Positions 7,663 through 14,129 are shown, counted from the first letter of the stretch. The stretch is DNA of 14,129 nt from Defluviitaleaceae bacterium (GCA_009783525.1 WRDG01000036.1:1-14129); one strand, 5' to 3'. The notes: a model not told the origin generated them from the letters alone. Made by a program: numbers and translations.

Positions 7663-8513
7663 TGGGGCTAAACGCGAAAAATAAAAAGGCGCGCTCAAAA
7701 GAGCGCGCAGCGAAAATATTGATATGGTCGGCTGCGGTTTCGGTCATGGCCGTGCTGTTTTTTATCGTTGTTTACATTTTGGTCAAGGGCCTTCCGGTTG
7801 TGAGCATCGGTTTTTTAACAGAGATACCGAGCAACATGGGGCGGTCGGGCGGTATTTCATCTACGATAGTAGGCACGGTTCTTATTACGCTTGTAGCCGT
7901 GGCAATAGCCGCGCCGTTCGGGATCGGCACCGCGTTTTATTTGGCGGAGTACACGAGAGAATCGATCGTGACGCGCATTATCCGTTTTTGCGCGGAGTCC
8001 CTTGCGGGCATACCGTCCATAGTCTACGGATTGTTCGGCTTCATTTTTTTTGTTATCTACCTTGGCTTCGGGTACAGCGTGCTGTCCGGCGGCCTGACCC
8101 TCGCCTTCATGATTCTTCCGACGATAATACGGACTTCGGAAGAGGCGATAAAGACCGTGCCGAACATATACCGCGAGGTGAGCATGTCGCTCGGGGCGTC
8201 CAAGTGGCAAACCATATACAAGGTCGTGTTCCCGTCTGCGCTCCGCGGCATAGCTAACGGCATAGTCTTGAGCATAGGCCGCAGCATTGCCGAAACCGCC
8301 GCCGTAATTTACACTGCGGGATCTGTGCTGCGCATGCCCTCGTCGATGTTTTCGTCCTCGCGGACGATGGCCGTCCATTTTTTTATTTTGGCGAGCGAAG
8401 GCATTTCGATGGAGAACGCCTTCGGCACCGCCGCGTTGCTCGTGATACTCATTTTTTTCATAAACGTCGTGGTCAACATGCTCGTCAACCGCTTCATCGC
8501 AAAGGGCAGGTAG
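7662..8513 (+). CDS. pstA: Phosphate ABC transporter permease PstA
   Basis: A 283-residue inner-membrane permease with about six helices, the partner of PstC. The basic N-terminus (KNKKARSKERAAK) is cytoplasmic, followed by a helix at about 19-42. Motifs: RIIRFCAESLAGIPSIVYGLFGFIFF, ILPTIIRTSEEAIKTVPNIYREVSMSLGASKWQTIYKVVFP (the ATPase-docking EAA-like loop, here given as its span 151-191) and SIGRSIAETAAVIYTAGS. ATG 7662 is used because AAGGA lies 7 bases upstream, inside the end of pstC; the GTG three bases earlier is a weaker alternative. A 42-base gap follows before the second pstB, the largest gap inside the operon. Confidence 0.95.
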   Translation: MGLNAKNKKARSKERAAKILIWSAAVSVMAVLFFIVVYILVKGLPVVSIGFLTEIPSNMGRSGGISSTIVGTVLITLVAVAIAAPFGIGTAFYLAEYTRESIVTRIIRFCAESLAGIPSIVYGLFGFIFFVIYLGFGYSVLSGGLTLAFMILPTIIRTSEEAIKTVPNIYREVSMSLGASKWQTIYKVVFPSALRGIANGIVLSIGRSIAETAAVIYTAGSVLRMPSSMFSSSRTMAVHFFILASEGISMENAFGTAALLVILIFFINVVVNMLVNRFIAKGR

Positions 8514-8555
8514 GCGCGTAAGAGAGACGGCCCGGAAAGGCGCGGACAGCAGCAA

Positions 8556-9308
8556 ATGGATTACAAAATAAAGATTGAAGCGTTCAAATTTTTTTACGGC
8601 CGCGAACAGGTGATCAACGGCATCGACTTGAATATTCCGAAGAACGGAATTTTTTCGCTGCTCGGGCCGGCAAAGAGCGGGATCACGACAATGCTGCGCG
8701 CCGTCAACCGGTTGAGCGACATCGTGCCCGGCGCGCGCATGGAGGGCAGCATCCTGCTGGACGGAAAAAATATAAACGACGCCGACGTAAACGTCGCGGA
8801 GCTGCGAAGGCGAGTCGGCATCGTTTTTGACGTGCCCGCGCCGCTGCCGATGTCCGTGTACGAAAACGTGGCGTTCGGGCCCAAGCTGTTAAAAAAGGGC
8901 AAAGCGGAAATCCGCGCTCTCGTTGAAGAGTCGCTGCAGACCGCCGCCCTTTGGGACGACGTAAAGGATCGGTTGAATACGCCGGCGCAGTCTTTGTCCG
9001 GCGGGCAGCAGCAGCGGCTCTGCATTGCGAGAGTGCTTGCGCTTAAGCCGGAGGTTATTCTTCTCGACCGGCCGTGCTCTGGGCTTGATCCGATTTCGAC
9101 CGCAAAAATCGAAGAGTCTTTGATCCAGCTCAAGGAGCTTTACACAATCGTGATTGCGCCGCACAATGTGCAGCAAGCCGTACGCATATCGGACCGCGCC
9201 GCGTTCATGCTTTCGGGCGACCTCATCGAAGAGGGCGCGAACACCGAAATTTTTTCAAATCCCGTTCACAAACGGACAAGCGACTATATAACGGGGAGGT
9301 TCGGTTGA
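8556..9308 (+). CDS. pstB: Second phosphate ABC ATPase paralogue with degenerate catalytic site (PstB2)
   Basis: A 250-residue PstB homologue, intact over the full family length and ending in the same DYITGRFG, but with key residues changed. Walker A is GPAKSGITT (37-45), with Ile43 (codon 8682-8684) where the ATP-binding Lys belongs. The Q-loop is VFDVPA, with Asp92 instead of Gln. Walker B is VILLDRPCSGLDP, with Arg172 (codon 9069-9071) instead of the catalytic Glu. In contrast the signature LSGGQQQRLCIAR (147-159) is perfect, and the H-loop His203 (in APHN) and A-loop Tyr are kept. It should not hydrolyse ATP by itself, but can supply a normal signature to the other ATPase (5251-6039), whose own signature is the altered one. 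The ribosome site is weak (GGAAAGG 15 bases upstream) and no other in-frame start exists in the gap, so expression may be lower. The stop overlaps the phoU start (TGATG). Confidence 0.93.
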   Translation: MDYKIKIEAFKFFYGREQVINGIDLNIPKNGIFSLLGPAKSGITTMLRAVNRLSDIVPGARMEGSILLDGKNINDADVNVAELRRRVGIVFDVPAPLPMSVYENVAFGPKLLKKGKAEIRALVEESLQTAALWDDVKDRLNTPAQSLSGGQQQRLCIARVLALKPEVILLDRPCSGLDPISTAKIEESLIQLKELYTIVIAPHNVQQAVRISDRAAFMLSGDLIEEGANTEIFSNPVHKRTSDYITGRFG

Positions 9309-9967
9309 TGCGCAGCAGATATAACGACCAGTTGATACAGCTTAACGACAGACTCATCGAGATGGGCGCCGTTGCCGAAAACGCGATCGCCGAAGCAAAA
9401 AAAGCCCTGTTGGATCAGGACGTTGCGGTTGCGCAAAGGATAATAGATTCGGACGACGAGATCGACCGGATGGAAAAAGAAATCGAGGGCATGTGCCTCA
9501 AGCTCCTGCTGCAGCAGCAGCCGGTCGCGGGAGACCTGCGGCTCGTTTCGTCGATATTAAAAATTATCACGGATCTTGAGCGCATAGGCGACCACGCATC
9601 GGACATTTCCGAATTTACGATCGCTTTGGCGGGCGGGCCGTACATTAAAAATTTGGAGCACATTCCGCAAATGGCGGAGATGACCATGAAGATGGTTTCG
9701 CAGAGCATAGAGGCGTACACGCGCCGCGACCTCGCGCTCGCCGAACAGGTTATGGAGCAGGACGACGCGGTTGACGAAATTTTCCGGCAGGTAAAGCGCG
9801 AGCTTATACACTTGGTAAACGAGGACGCGGAAAAGGGAGACCAGGCAATCGATTTGCTGATGATCGCAAAATACTTCGAGCGGATAGGGGACCACGCGAC
9901 AAACGTCGCGGAATGGGTGGAATTTTCGCTGACGGGAGTGCACAGGCGAAGCAGGGCGACGAAATAA
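9308..9967 (+). CDS. phoU: PhoU phosphate-signalling regulator
   Basis: A 219-residue cytoplasmic protein made of two three-helix bundles, as usual for PhoU. The paired metal-cluster motifs are visible: DLERIGDHASDISEF in the first half and YFERIGDHATNVAEW in the second. PhoU couples the Pst transporter to the PhoR-PhoB/PhoP two-component system and restrains phosphate uptake; no phoR or phoB/phoP gene lies in this window. ATG 9308 overlaps the pstB2 stop by one base, and GGGGAGG at 9293-9299, inside the last pstB2 codons, gives it the strongest ribosome site of the operon. The in-frame TTG at 9305 is less likely. Confidence 0.96.
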   Translation: MRSRYNDQLIQLNDRLIEMGAVAENAIAEAKKALLDQDVAVAQRIIDSDDEIDRMEKEIEGMCLKLLLQQQPVAGDLRLVSSILKIITDLERIGDHASDISEFTIALAGGPYIKNLEHIPQMAEMTMKMVSQSIEAYTRRDLALAEQVMEQDDAVDEIFRQVKRELIHLVNEDAEKGDQAIDLLMIAKYFERIGDHATNVAEWVEFSLTGVHRRSRATK

Positions 9968-9979
9968 AGGGGGATATTC

Positions 9980-11077
9980 ATGACAAGCAAAAAGGTATTT
10001 TTTTTAGCGCTGCTTCTCGCGGTAATTTTAGCGGCGGCGGCCGGCTGCTCGAAAAAGGATGACGGCAAGCTCTCCGGAGATTTTCATTACAGCAGCGGAA
10101 TAAACGCGGAAGGTTTTTGGGAAAACGTACGCGCGCTCGACTATGTCAATCTGTTCGACTACAGGGCGTTCCCGGTGCCGGCGGATGTGCACGCGGTTAC
10201 AGACTACGAGGTGCAGGATGAGGTAAGCAAAATTTTGTCGTCGTTTACAGAAAACGCGGCAATTACAGACCGTCCCGTCGAAATGTTTGACAAGGTCAAC
10301 ATCGATTATGTTGGAAGCATCGGCGGCGTAGAATTTTCCGGCGGCAGCACTTTTAACATGGGCGCGGATGTGACCATAGGGATCACGCAGTACATCGACG
10401 ACTTTTTGGAGCAGCTCATCGGGCACATGCCGGGCACTACCGTTATGGTCAACGTGACGTTCCCCGAAAATTACGGCGTGGATGAACTAAACGGCAAGGA
10501 CGCCGTTTTTATAACGGAAATAAATTACATAATAGAAGACGCGCAAATCGAATTGACCGACGCGTTTATAATGCAGAACCTGTACGCGGACTACGGCTGG
10601 ACGTCCGAGGCGCACATGCGTTCGGAAATTAGGGACACGCTTATCAATTTGTCGGTGCAGGCGTACGTCGAATCTTTTTTTGTAAACGGCGTGCAGGTTA
10701 TTTCGATACCCGACCAGCTCATGTGGTATCAGGAGCAGGCAATGCTTAGGTATTACAACGATGTCGCGGAATATTACGGCATGGAGCTTGAAGAATTTTT
10801 AATCACTTACGAAGAGGTAAGCGGCGTCGAAGAATTTATCGAGCGCAACAGGAAGCACAACGTCGACAACTCGACGTACTACCTCGTCGTGCAGGCGGTG
10901 GCGGAAGCCGCGGGCATCAAAGTTTCGGAGACGGATCTTATCAATTATTTTTTGATGTACGCGGGCTCTCCCGACTATTCGTCATTTGAAGAAATTTACG
11001 GCAAGCCGTTTTTAATGCAGATAGTGCTGTGCCAGGCCGTAGTAGATTTTATTGTGCAAAATGCGGTTTTAATGTAA
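9980..11077 (+). CDS. Lipoprotein trigger-factor homologue (FKBP-type peptidyl-prolyl isomerase)
   Basis: A 365-residue extracytoplasmic lipoprotein. The N-terminus is a signal peptide (KKVFFLALLLAVILAAAAGC) with the lipid-modified Cys at 23. Residues 45-100 (DYVNLFDYRAF, VTDYEVQDEVSKIL) are the linker typical of secreted trigger-factor-like proteins. Residues 101-187 match the trigger-factor FKBP domain: VNIDYVGSIGGVEFSGG, FLEQLIGHMPGTTVMVNVTFPENYG and GKDAVFITEINYI. Residues 188-365 are mostly helical, like the trigger-factor C-terminal chaperone arms. The ribosome-binding N-terminal domain of true trigger factor is absent, which fits action outside the membrane on exported proteins. AAAGGGGG lies 6 bases before the start. 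It follows phoU by 12 bases with no terminator between, so it probably belongs to the same transcript. Isomerase activity is inferred only from the fold. Confidence 0.85.
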   Translation: MTSKKVFFLALLLAVILAAAAGCSKKDDGKLSGDFHYSSGINAEGFWENVRALDYVNLFDYRAFPVPADVHAVTDYEVQDEVSKILSSFTENAAITDRPVEMFDKVNIDYVGSIGGVEFSGGSTFNMGADVTIGITQYIDDFLEQLIGHMPGTTVMVNVTFPENYGVDELNGKDAVFITEINYIIEDAQIELTDAFIMQNLYADYGWTSEAHMRSEIRDTLINLSVQAYVESFFVNGVQVISIPDQLMWYQEQAMLRYYNDVAEYYGMELEEFLITYEEVSGVEEFIERNRKHNVDNSTYYLVVQAVAEAAGIKVSETDLINYFLMYAGSPDYSSFEEIYGKPFLMQIVLCQAVVDFIVQNAVLM

Positions 11078-11139
11078 AAAACCACAAGCGGTTTTAATGT
11101 AAAAAAACCGCAAGCGGTTCTTATGTAAAAAAGCTGCAA
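11063..11139 (+). repeat. Three tandem copies of a 25-26 bp unit that carries the stop codon
   Basis: Units at 11063-11087, 11088-11113 and 11114-11139 share the pattern GCGGTTTTAATGTAAAAAA followed by CCACAA, ACCGCAA or GCTGCAA. The first unit holds the last codons and stop of the lipoprotein gene (GCG GTT TTA ATG TAA); the other two repeat that region in the 3' untranslated part. Units 2 and 3 together contain the palindrome AACCGCAAGCGGTT at 11107-11120. The third unit runs into the first half of the hairpin at 11134-11152. A local tandem duplication of the gene end is the simplest origin. Confidence 0.85.
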
Positions 11140-11152
11140 AATTTTTTTGCAG
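11127..11152 (-). terminator. Second (backup) terminator for ychF
   Basis: CTGCAAAA at 11134-11141 pairs with TTTTGCAG at 11145-11152 around three bases. Read on the minus strand the stem is followed, after one C, by six T (complement of 11127-11132), so it works leftward; on the plus strand it is followed by GGAATTAAAA and would not terminate. It lies just beyond the bidirectional terminator at 11161-11200 and would catch read-through from ychF. Confidence 0.65.
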
Positions 11153-11160
11153 GGAATTAA

Positions 11161-11200
11161 AAAAAAAAAACGGGCCGCAATTTTTGCGGCTCGTTTTATT
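11161..11200. terminator. Bidirectional terminator between the pst operon and ychF
   Basis: AAAACGGGCCGCAA at 11167-11180 pairs with TTGCGGCTCGTTTT at 11184-11197 (14 positions with one G-T mismatch, loop TTT). On the plus strand the stem ends in TTTTATT; on the minus strand it ends in a run of twelve T. It serves both converging transcripts: the eis-pst operon coming from the left and ychF coming from the right, whose stop codon begins only about two bases from the stem. Confidence 0.9.
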
Positions 11201-12257
11201 ATACGTTAAACCTGATGAGCATAACGTCGCCGTCTTTTACGACGTACTCCTTGCCCTCCGACCGGACCAGGCCGCGCTCTTTTGCCGCGGCGTAAGTACC
11301 GGAATGTACGAGGTCGTCGTACGCGACAACCTCCGCGCGTATGAAGCCGCGCTCCAAATCGCTGTGGATTTTTCCGGCCGCCTGCTGCGCCCTGCAGCCG
11401 CGCTTTATAGTCCAGGCGCGCACTTCCTTCGGGCCCGCGGTCAAAAAGCTAATGAGGCCGAGCAGCTCGTAGCCTGCCGTTATCAATCTGTCCAAGCCCG
11501 TCTGCGAAAAACCCATTTCGCGCAAAAATAATTCGCGCTCTTCGTCGTCAAGCGACTGCAGCTCGCTTTCGAGCTTCGCGCACGAAACGAAAACCGACGA
11601 TTTATTTTTTTTTGCGTGCCCGAAAATTTTTTCGACATGCGGATTGTTTTCCGTTTCGCCTTCGTTTACGTTTGCGGCATACAGCACGGGCTTTTGCGAA
11701 AGCAGCGGCAGGTCGCCGCAGTCGATGCCGTCCGCGCTCTGTCCGCTCTCGAGCGCGTCTTTTAATTTTATAAGGTTCTCTTCTTCGCGCAAAAGATTTT
11801 TGTCCGTGCGCGCTCCCTTGCTCACCTTCGCAAGCTTGCGCTCGATTATTTCGAGATCCGCGAACACGAGCTCGAGGTTTACGGTTTCGATGTCGCGCAG
11901 CGGGTCGATGCCGTCGTAAACATGCGGCACATTGTCGTCGGTAAAACAGCGGACGACGTGAACGATCGCGTCCACTTCCCTAATGTGCGACAAAAATTGG
12001 TTGCCGAGGCCCTCGCCGCGGCCGCTGCCCTTTACGAGGCCCGCGATGTCAACCATTTCGAGCGTCGCGGGCGTGACAGCCTTGGCCTTGTACATTTCGT
12101 ATAACACCTGCAGCCGGTTGTCGGGCACGGGAACCATTCCGGTGTTGGGGTTGACCGTCGAGAACGGATAAAACGCCGCCTCCGCGCCCGCGTGCATGAT
12201 CGCGTTAAAAATTGTGCTCTTGCCCGAATTGGGCAGGCCTACTATTCCGAGTTTCAT
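11199..12257 (-). CDS. ychF: YchF/OLA1-family P-loop ATPase
   Basis: A 352-residue cytoplasmic protein of the universally conserved Obg-related YchF family, which binds ATP rather than GTP and associates with ribosomes; it is linked to translation and oxidative-stress responses. Walker A/G1 is GLPNSGKST (7-15). G3 is DIAGLVKGSGRGEGLGNQFL (70-89). The G4 position reads NVNE (196-199), the NxxE form that explains ATP preference in the family instead of the GTPase NKxD. A helical coiled-coil segment follows (about 130-170), and the C-terminal TGS domain covers about 265-350 (FLTAGPKEVRAWTIKRG, DLERGFIRAEVVAYDDL). Length is slightly below the usual 360-365. A GAGGTG ribosome site lies 11 bases before the ATG. 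It is a single-gene unit, divergent from serC. Confidence 0.96.
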   Translation of the reverse strand: MKLGIVGLPNSGKSTIFNAIMHAGAEAAFYPFSTVNPNTGMVPVPDNRLQVLYEMYKAKAVTPATLEMVDIAGLVKGSGRGEGLGNQFLSHIREVDAIVHVVRCFTDDNVPHVYDGIDPLRDIETVNLELVFADLEIIERKLAKVSKGARTDKNLLREEENLIKLKDALESGQSADGIDCGDLPLLSQKPVLYAANVNEGETENNPHVEKIFGHAKKNKSSVFVSCAKLESELQSLDDEERELFLREMGFSQTGLDRLITAGYELLGLISFLTAGPKEVRAWTIKRGCRAQQAAGKIHSDLERGFIRAEVVAYDDLVHSGTYAAAKERGLVRSEGKEYVVKDGDVMLIRFNV

Positions 12258-12280
12258 TTTTTTATTTTCACCTCGCAGAT

Positions 12281-12309
12281 ATTTTACAGCAACGGCGTGT
12301 TTAAATGAA
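12281..12309 (-). promoter_or_regulatory. Possible ychF promoter
   Basis: On the minus strand TTCATT (complement of 12304-12309) and TAAAAT (complement of 12281-12286) are separated by 17 bases, about 25 bases upstream of the ychF start codon. The -10 box matches consensus at 5 of 6 positions and the -35 at 3 of 6. Plausible but not strong. Confidence 0.4.
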
Positions 12310-12331
12310 GTCTTTGCGCGGTTAAACGCGG

Positions 12332-12360
12332 TTGCGTTTGTAAAATTTGTTTGTTATATT
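12332..12360 (+). promoter_or_regulatory. Promoter of serC-serA
   Basis: TTGCGT at 12332-12337 and TATATT at 12355-12360 are separated by 17 bases, and TG at 12352-12353 makes an extended -10 element. The expected start of transcription is near 12367, just upstream of the AAAAGGAG ribosome site. A direct repeat GCGGTT at 12319-12324 and 12329-12334 overlaps the -35 region and could be a regulator's site, though it is short. Confidence 0.55.
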
Positions 12361-12395
12361 TTTGTGATTCCAAATTTTTTAAAAGGAGTTTGCCC

Positions 12396-13466
12396 ATGCG
12401 TATTTTTAATTTTTCTCCGGGGCCGGCCGTAATGCCTCTGCCCGTTTTAGAAAAAGCTGCCAAAGAATTGGTTTCATATGGTGACAGCGGAATGTCGGTT
12501 ATGGAGATGAGCCATCGCGGCAAAGCGTACATGGAAATTCAAAGCGCGGCGGAGTCGCTGCTGCGCGGGCTTATGAACATACCGCAAAATTATAAGGTTT
12601 TGTTCATGCAGGGCGGCGCGACGCAGCAGTTCTCCGCGGTGCCGCTCAACCTTTGCGTTAACGGAAAAGCGGATTACATTGTGACCGGAAGCTTCGCAAA
12701 AAAAGCGGCGCAGGAAGCGCAGCGCTACATCAAGGTCAACGTCGCCGCTTCGTCCGAAGACGGCAACTTTACATACATCCCGGACGAGTTTAACTTATCC
12801 GCAAACGCCGACTACGTTCATTACACGGCCAACAACACGATCTACGGCACGAGGTTTGCGTCCGTGCCAAAGACAGGCGGCGTCCCGCTTGTCACAGATA
12901 TGTCAAGCTCGATACTGTCGGAAGTGTTCGACATTTCAAAATTCGCTTTGATTTACGCCGGCGCGCAAAAAAATATCGCGCCCGCCGGAGTTACGATCGT
13001 CATACTCCGCGAGGAGTTGATCGGGCACGCGCTGCCTGTCACGCCGCATATGCTTAACTATAAAACCCACGCGGACGAAGACTCGCTGCACAACACCCCG
13101 CCGTGCTACAGCATCTACATGATGAAGCTGGTTTTGGAATGGCTCAAGGAACAGGGCGGCGTACCCGCATTGCAAAAAATGAACGAGGAAAAGGCGAAGT
13201 TGCTTTACGACCAAATAGACGAGTCAAAAATTTTCAGCAACCCGGTCGCCCCGCGTGACCGTTCGCTGATGAACGTAATATTCGTGACGGGAAACGAAAA
13301 CTTGGACAAAAAGTTCGTGAAAGAAGCGGCGGCGGCGGGGCTTTCGACGCTGGCGGGGCACAGGAGCGTGGGCGGCATGAGGGCGAGCATCTACAACGCC
13401 ATGCCGCTTGAAGGCGTAAAAGCCTTGGTCGGGTTCATGAAAAAATTTGAAACGGAGAATAAATAA
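12396..13466 (+). CDS. serC: Phosphoserine aminotransferase
   Basis: A 356-residue PLP enzyme (EC 2.6.1.52) that converts 3-phosphohydroxypyruvate and glutamate to phosphoserine in serine synthesis, and often serves pyridoxal phosphate synthesis as well. Family motifs: NFSPGPAVMPLPVLEKA (5-21), MSVMEMSHRGKAY (33-45), GGATQQFS (73-80), the phosphate-site region YTANNTIYGTRF (143-154), VTDMSSSILS (166-174) and the PLP lysine in AGAQKNIAPAG (Lys192). The length is normal. The ATG at 12396 follows AAAAGGAG at 12381-12388 with a 7-base spacer; the frame extending to 12351 would overlap the -10 box and is rejected. serA starts immediately after the stop, forming a serCA operon. Confidence 0.97.
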   Translation: MRIFNFSPGPAVMPLPVLEKAAKELVSYGDSGMSVMEMSHRGKAYMEIQSAAESLLRGLMNIPQNYKVLFMQGGATQQFSAVPLNLCVNGKADYIVTGSFAKKAAQEAQRYIKVNVAASSEDGNFTYIPDEFNLSANADYVHYTANNTIYGTRFASVPKTGGVPLVTDMSSSILSEVFDISKFALIYAGAQKNIAPAGVTIVILREELIGHALPVTPHMLNYKTHADEDSLHNTPPCYSIYMMKLVLEWLKEQGGVPALQKMNEEKAKLLYDQIDESKIFSNPVAPRDRSLMNVIFVTGNENLDKKFVKEAAAAGLSTLAGHRSVGGMRASIYNAMPLEGVKALVGFMKKFETENK

Positions 13467-14129
13467 ATGTACAAAATATTGACTTTAAACAATATAGCGA
13501 AATGCGGTACAGACGAGCTGCCGCACGAAAAATTTTCCGTTTCGGACAATTTAAAGGACCCCGACGGAATTATTTTGCGCAGCTACGCAATGACCGAAGA
13601 CGAAATAAACACGCCGGGACTTTTGGGCATCGCGAGGGCGGGCGTCGGCGTCAACAACATTCCGGTCGAGGCCTGCGCCGAAAAAGGCATCGTCGTTTTT
13701 AACACGCCCGGCGCAAACGCCATAGCCGTAAAAGAATTGGTGATCGCGGGCATGCTGCTTGCTTCGCGGCGGATTGTGGACGGCATCAACTGGACGCAGA
13801 GCCAAAAGGGCGCGGGCGGCGTGTCCAAGTCTGTCGAACAGGAAAAGGCGCGCTTCGCGGGGCCGGAACTGTTCGGCAAAAAACTCGGCGTGATAGGGCT
13901 CGGCGCGATAGGCGGCATGGTTGCAAACGCCTGCAATTATTTGGGGATGGATGTTTGCGGTATAGACCCGTACATTTCGATCGACGCGGCGTGGGCGTTA
14001 TCAAGGAGCGTAAAAAAAGCGGAGAGCCCGGACGCGCTTTACGCCGAGAGCGACTTTATAACCCTGCACGCAACGTATACGGAAGAGACGAAGCACATGT
14101 GCGGCGAAGAATTTTTTTCAAAATGCAAA
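13467..14129 (+). CDS. serA: D-3-phosphoglycerate dehydrogenase, N-terminal 221 residues (cut by window edge)
   Basis: The reading frame is open from ATG 13467, directly abutting the serC stop, to the end of the window. It catalyses the first step of serine synthesis, oxidation of 3-phosphoglycerate with NAD. Visible motifs of the D-2-hydroxyacid dehydrogenase family: LRSYAMTEDEI, ARAGVGVNNIPVEACAEKGIVVFNTPGANAIAVKEL (spanning about 57-92), the NAD-binding GLGAIGGMVAN with the acidic residue at the end of the next strand (CGIDPYI), and SDFITLHATYTEETKHM. The N-terminus MYKILTLNNIA resembles the clostridial ACT-domain form of about 390 residues, but the C-terminal half is outside the window. 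The GGAG ribosome site lies at the end of serC. Confidence 0.95.
   Translation, partial: MYKILTLNNIAKCGTDELPHEKFSVSDNLKDPDGIILRSYAMTEDEINTPGLLGIARAGVGVNNIPVEACAEKGIVVFNTPGANAIAVKELVIAGMLLASRRIVDGINWTQSQKGAGGVSKSVEQEKARFAGPELFGKKLGVIGLGAIGGMVANACNYLGMDVCGIDPYISIDAAWALSRSVKKAESPDALYAESDFITLHATYTEETKHMCGEEFFSKCK

Noticed and set aside
8556..9308. PstB2 as a pseudogene or a different transporter's ATPase
   Set aside because: The frame is complete, it shares DYITGRFG and PstB-specific segments with PstB1, and it is coupled to phoU; the lost residues are confined to catalytic positions.
11107..11120. AACCGCAAGCGGTT hairpin as a plus-strand terminator
   Set aside because: The stem is short with a two-base loop and is followed by CTTATGTAAAA, with no T-run; it is better explained by the tandem repeat units.
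12351..12395. Extended serC N-terminus from 12351
   Set aside because: It would overlap the -10 box and the AAAAGGAG ribosome site that clearly serves the ATG at 12396.

Overview
The window looks like a chromosomal piece of a Bacillota, probably Clostridia-type, bacterium. The reasons are strong AGGAGG-type ribosome binding sites, secreted substrate-binding and chaperone proteins made as lipoproteins, tightly coupled operons, and protein families (DUF4143 AAA ATPase, Eis-type acetyltransferase, lipoprotein trigger-factor homologue, short-type SerA) that are common there. This assignment is inference from protein flavour; no rRNA or other marker is present. TGA is used as a normal stop (pstB1, pstS, pstC, pstB2), so the code is standard.

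Layout. (1) 1-1006, minus: a decayed AAA/DUF4143 ATPase, cut by the window edge, with a nonsense codon, a frameshift and no P-loop region. (2) 1061-3764, minus: a large MacB/FtsX-type ABC ATPase-permease fusion with its own terminator. (3) 3765-4049: a divergent intergenic region with an imperfect inverted copy of the dispersed 'TGTCATTCTGAG' repeat, a 20-bp palindrome and a promoter for the rightward operon. (4) 4050-11077, plus: one tightly packed operon, eis - pstB1 - pstS - pstC - pstA - pstB2 - phoU - lipoprotein trigger-factor homologue, closed by a bidirectional terminator. (5) 11199-12257, minus: ychF, converging on that terminator. (6) 12332-14129, plus: serC and the first 221 codons of serA, a serine biosynthesis operon that runs off the right edge.

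The centre of interest is the phosphate operon. It encodes a full high-affinity phosphate importer (PstS binding lipoprotein, PstC/PstA permeases, PhoU) but has two different ATPases at separated positions. PstB1 has intact Walker A, Q-loop, Walker B Glu and H-loop but an altered signature (LSLGQ). PstB2 has a perfect LSGGQ signature but has lost the Walker A Lys (Ile), the Q-loop Gln (Asp) and the Walker B Glu (Arg). The losses are reciprocal: a PstB1-PstB2 heterodimer would have exactly one consensus ATP site and one degenerate site, as in CFTR or TAP, whereas PstB2 alone should be unable to hydrolyse ATP. I know of no description of an asymmetric Pst ATPase pair, and this is the best candidate for something new here.

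Other points of note: the conserved PstB C-terminal codons double as the Shine-Dalgarno of the next gene; a GNAT acetyltransferase and an extracytoplasmic peptidyl-prolyl isomerase share the phosphate operon; and a tandem repeat at the operon end has copied the stop-codon region three times.
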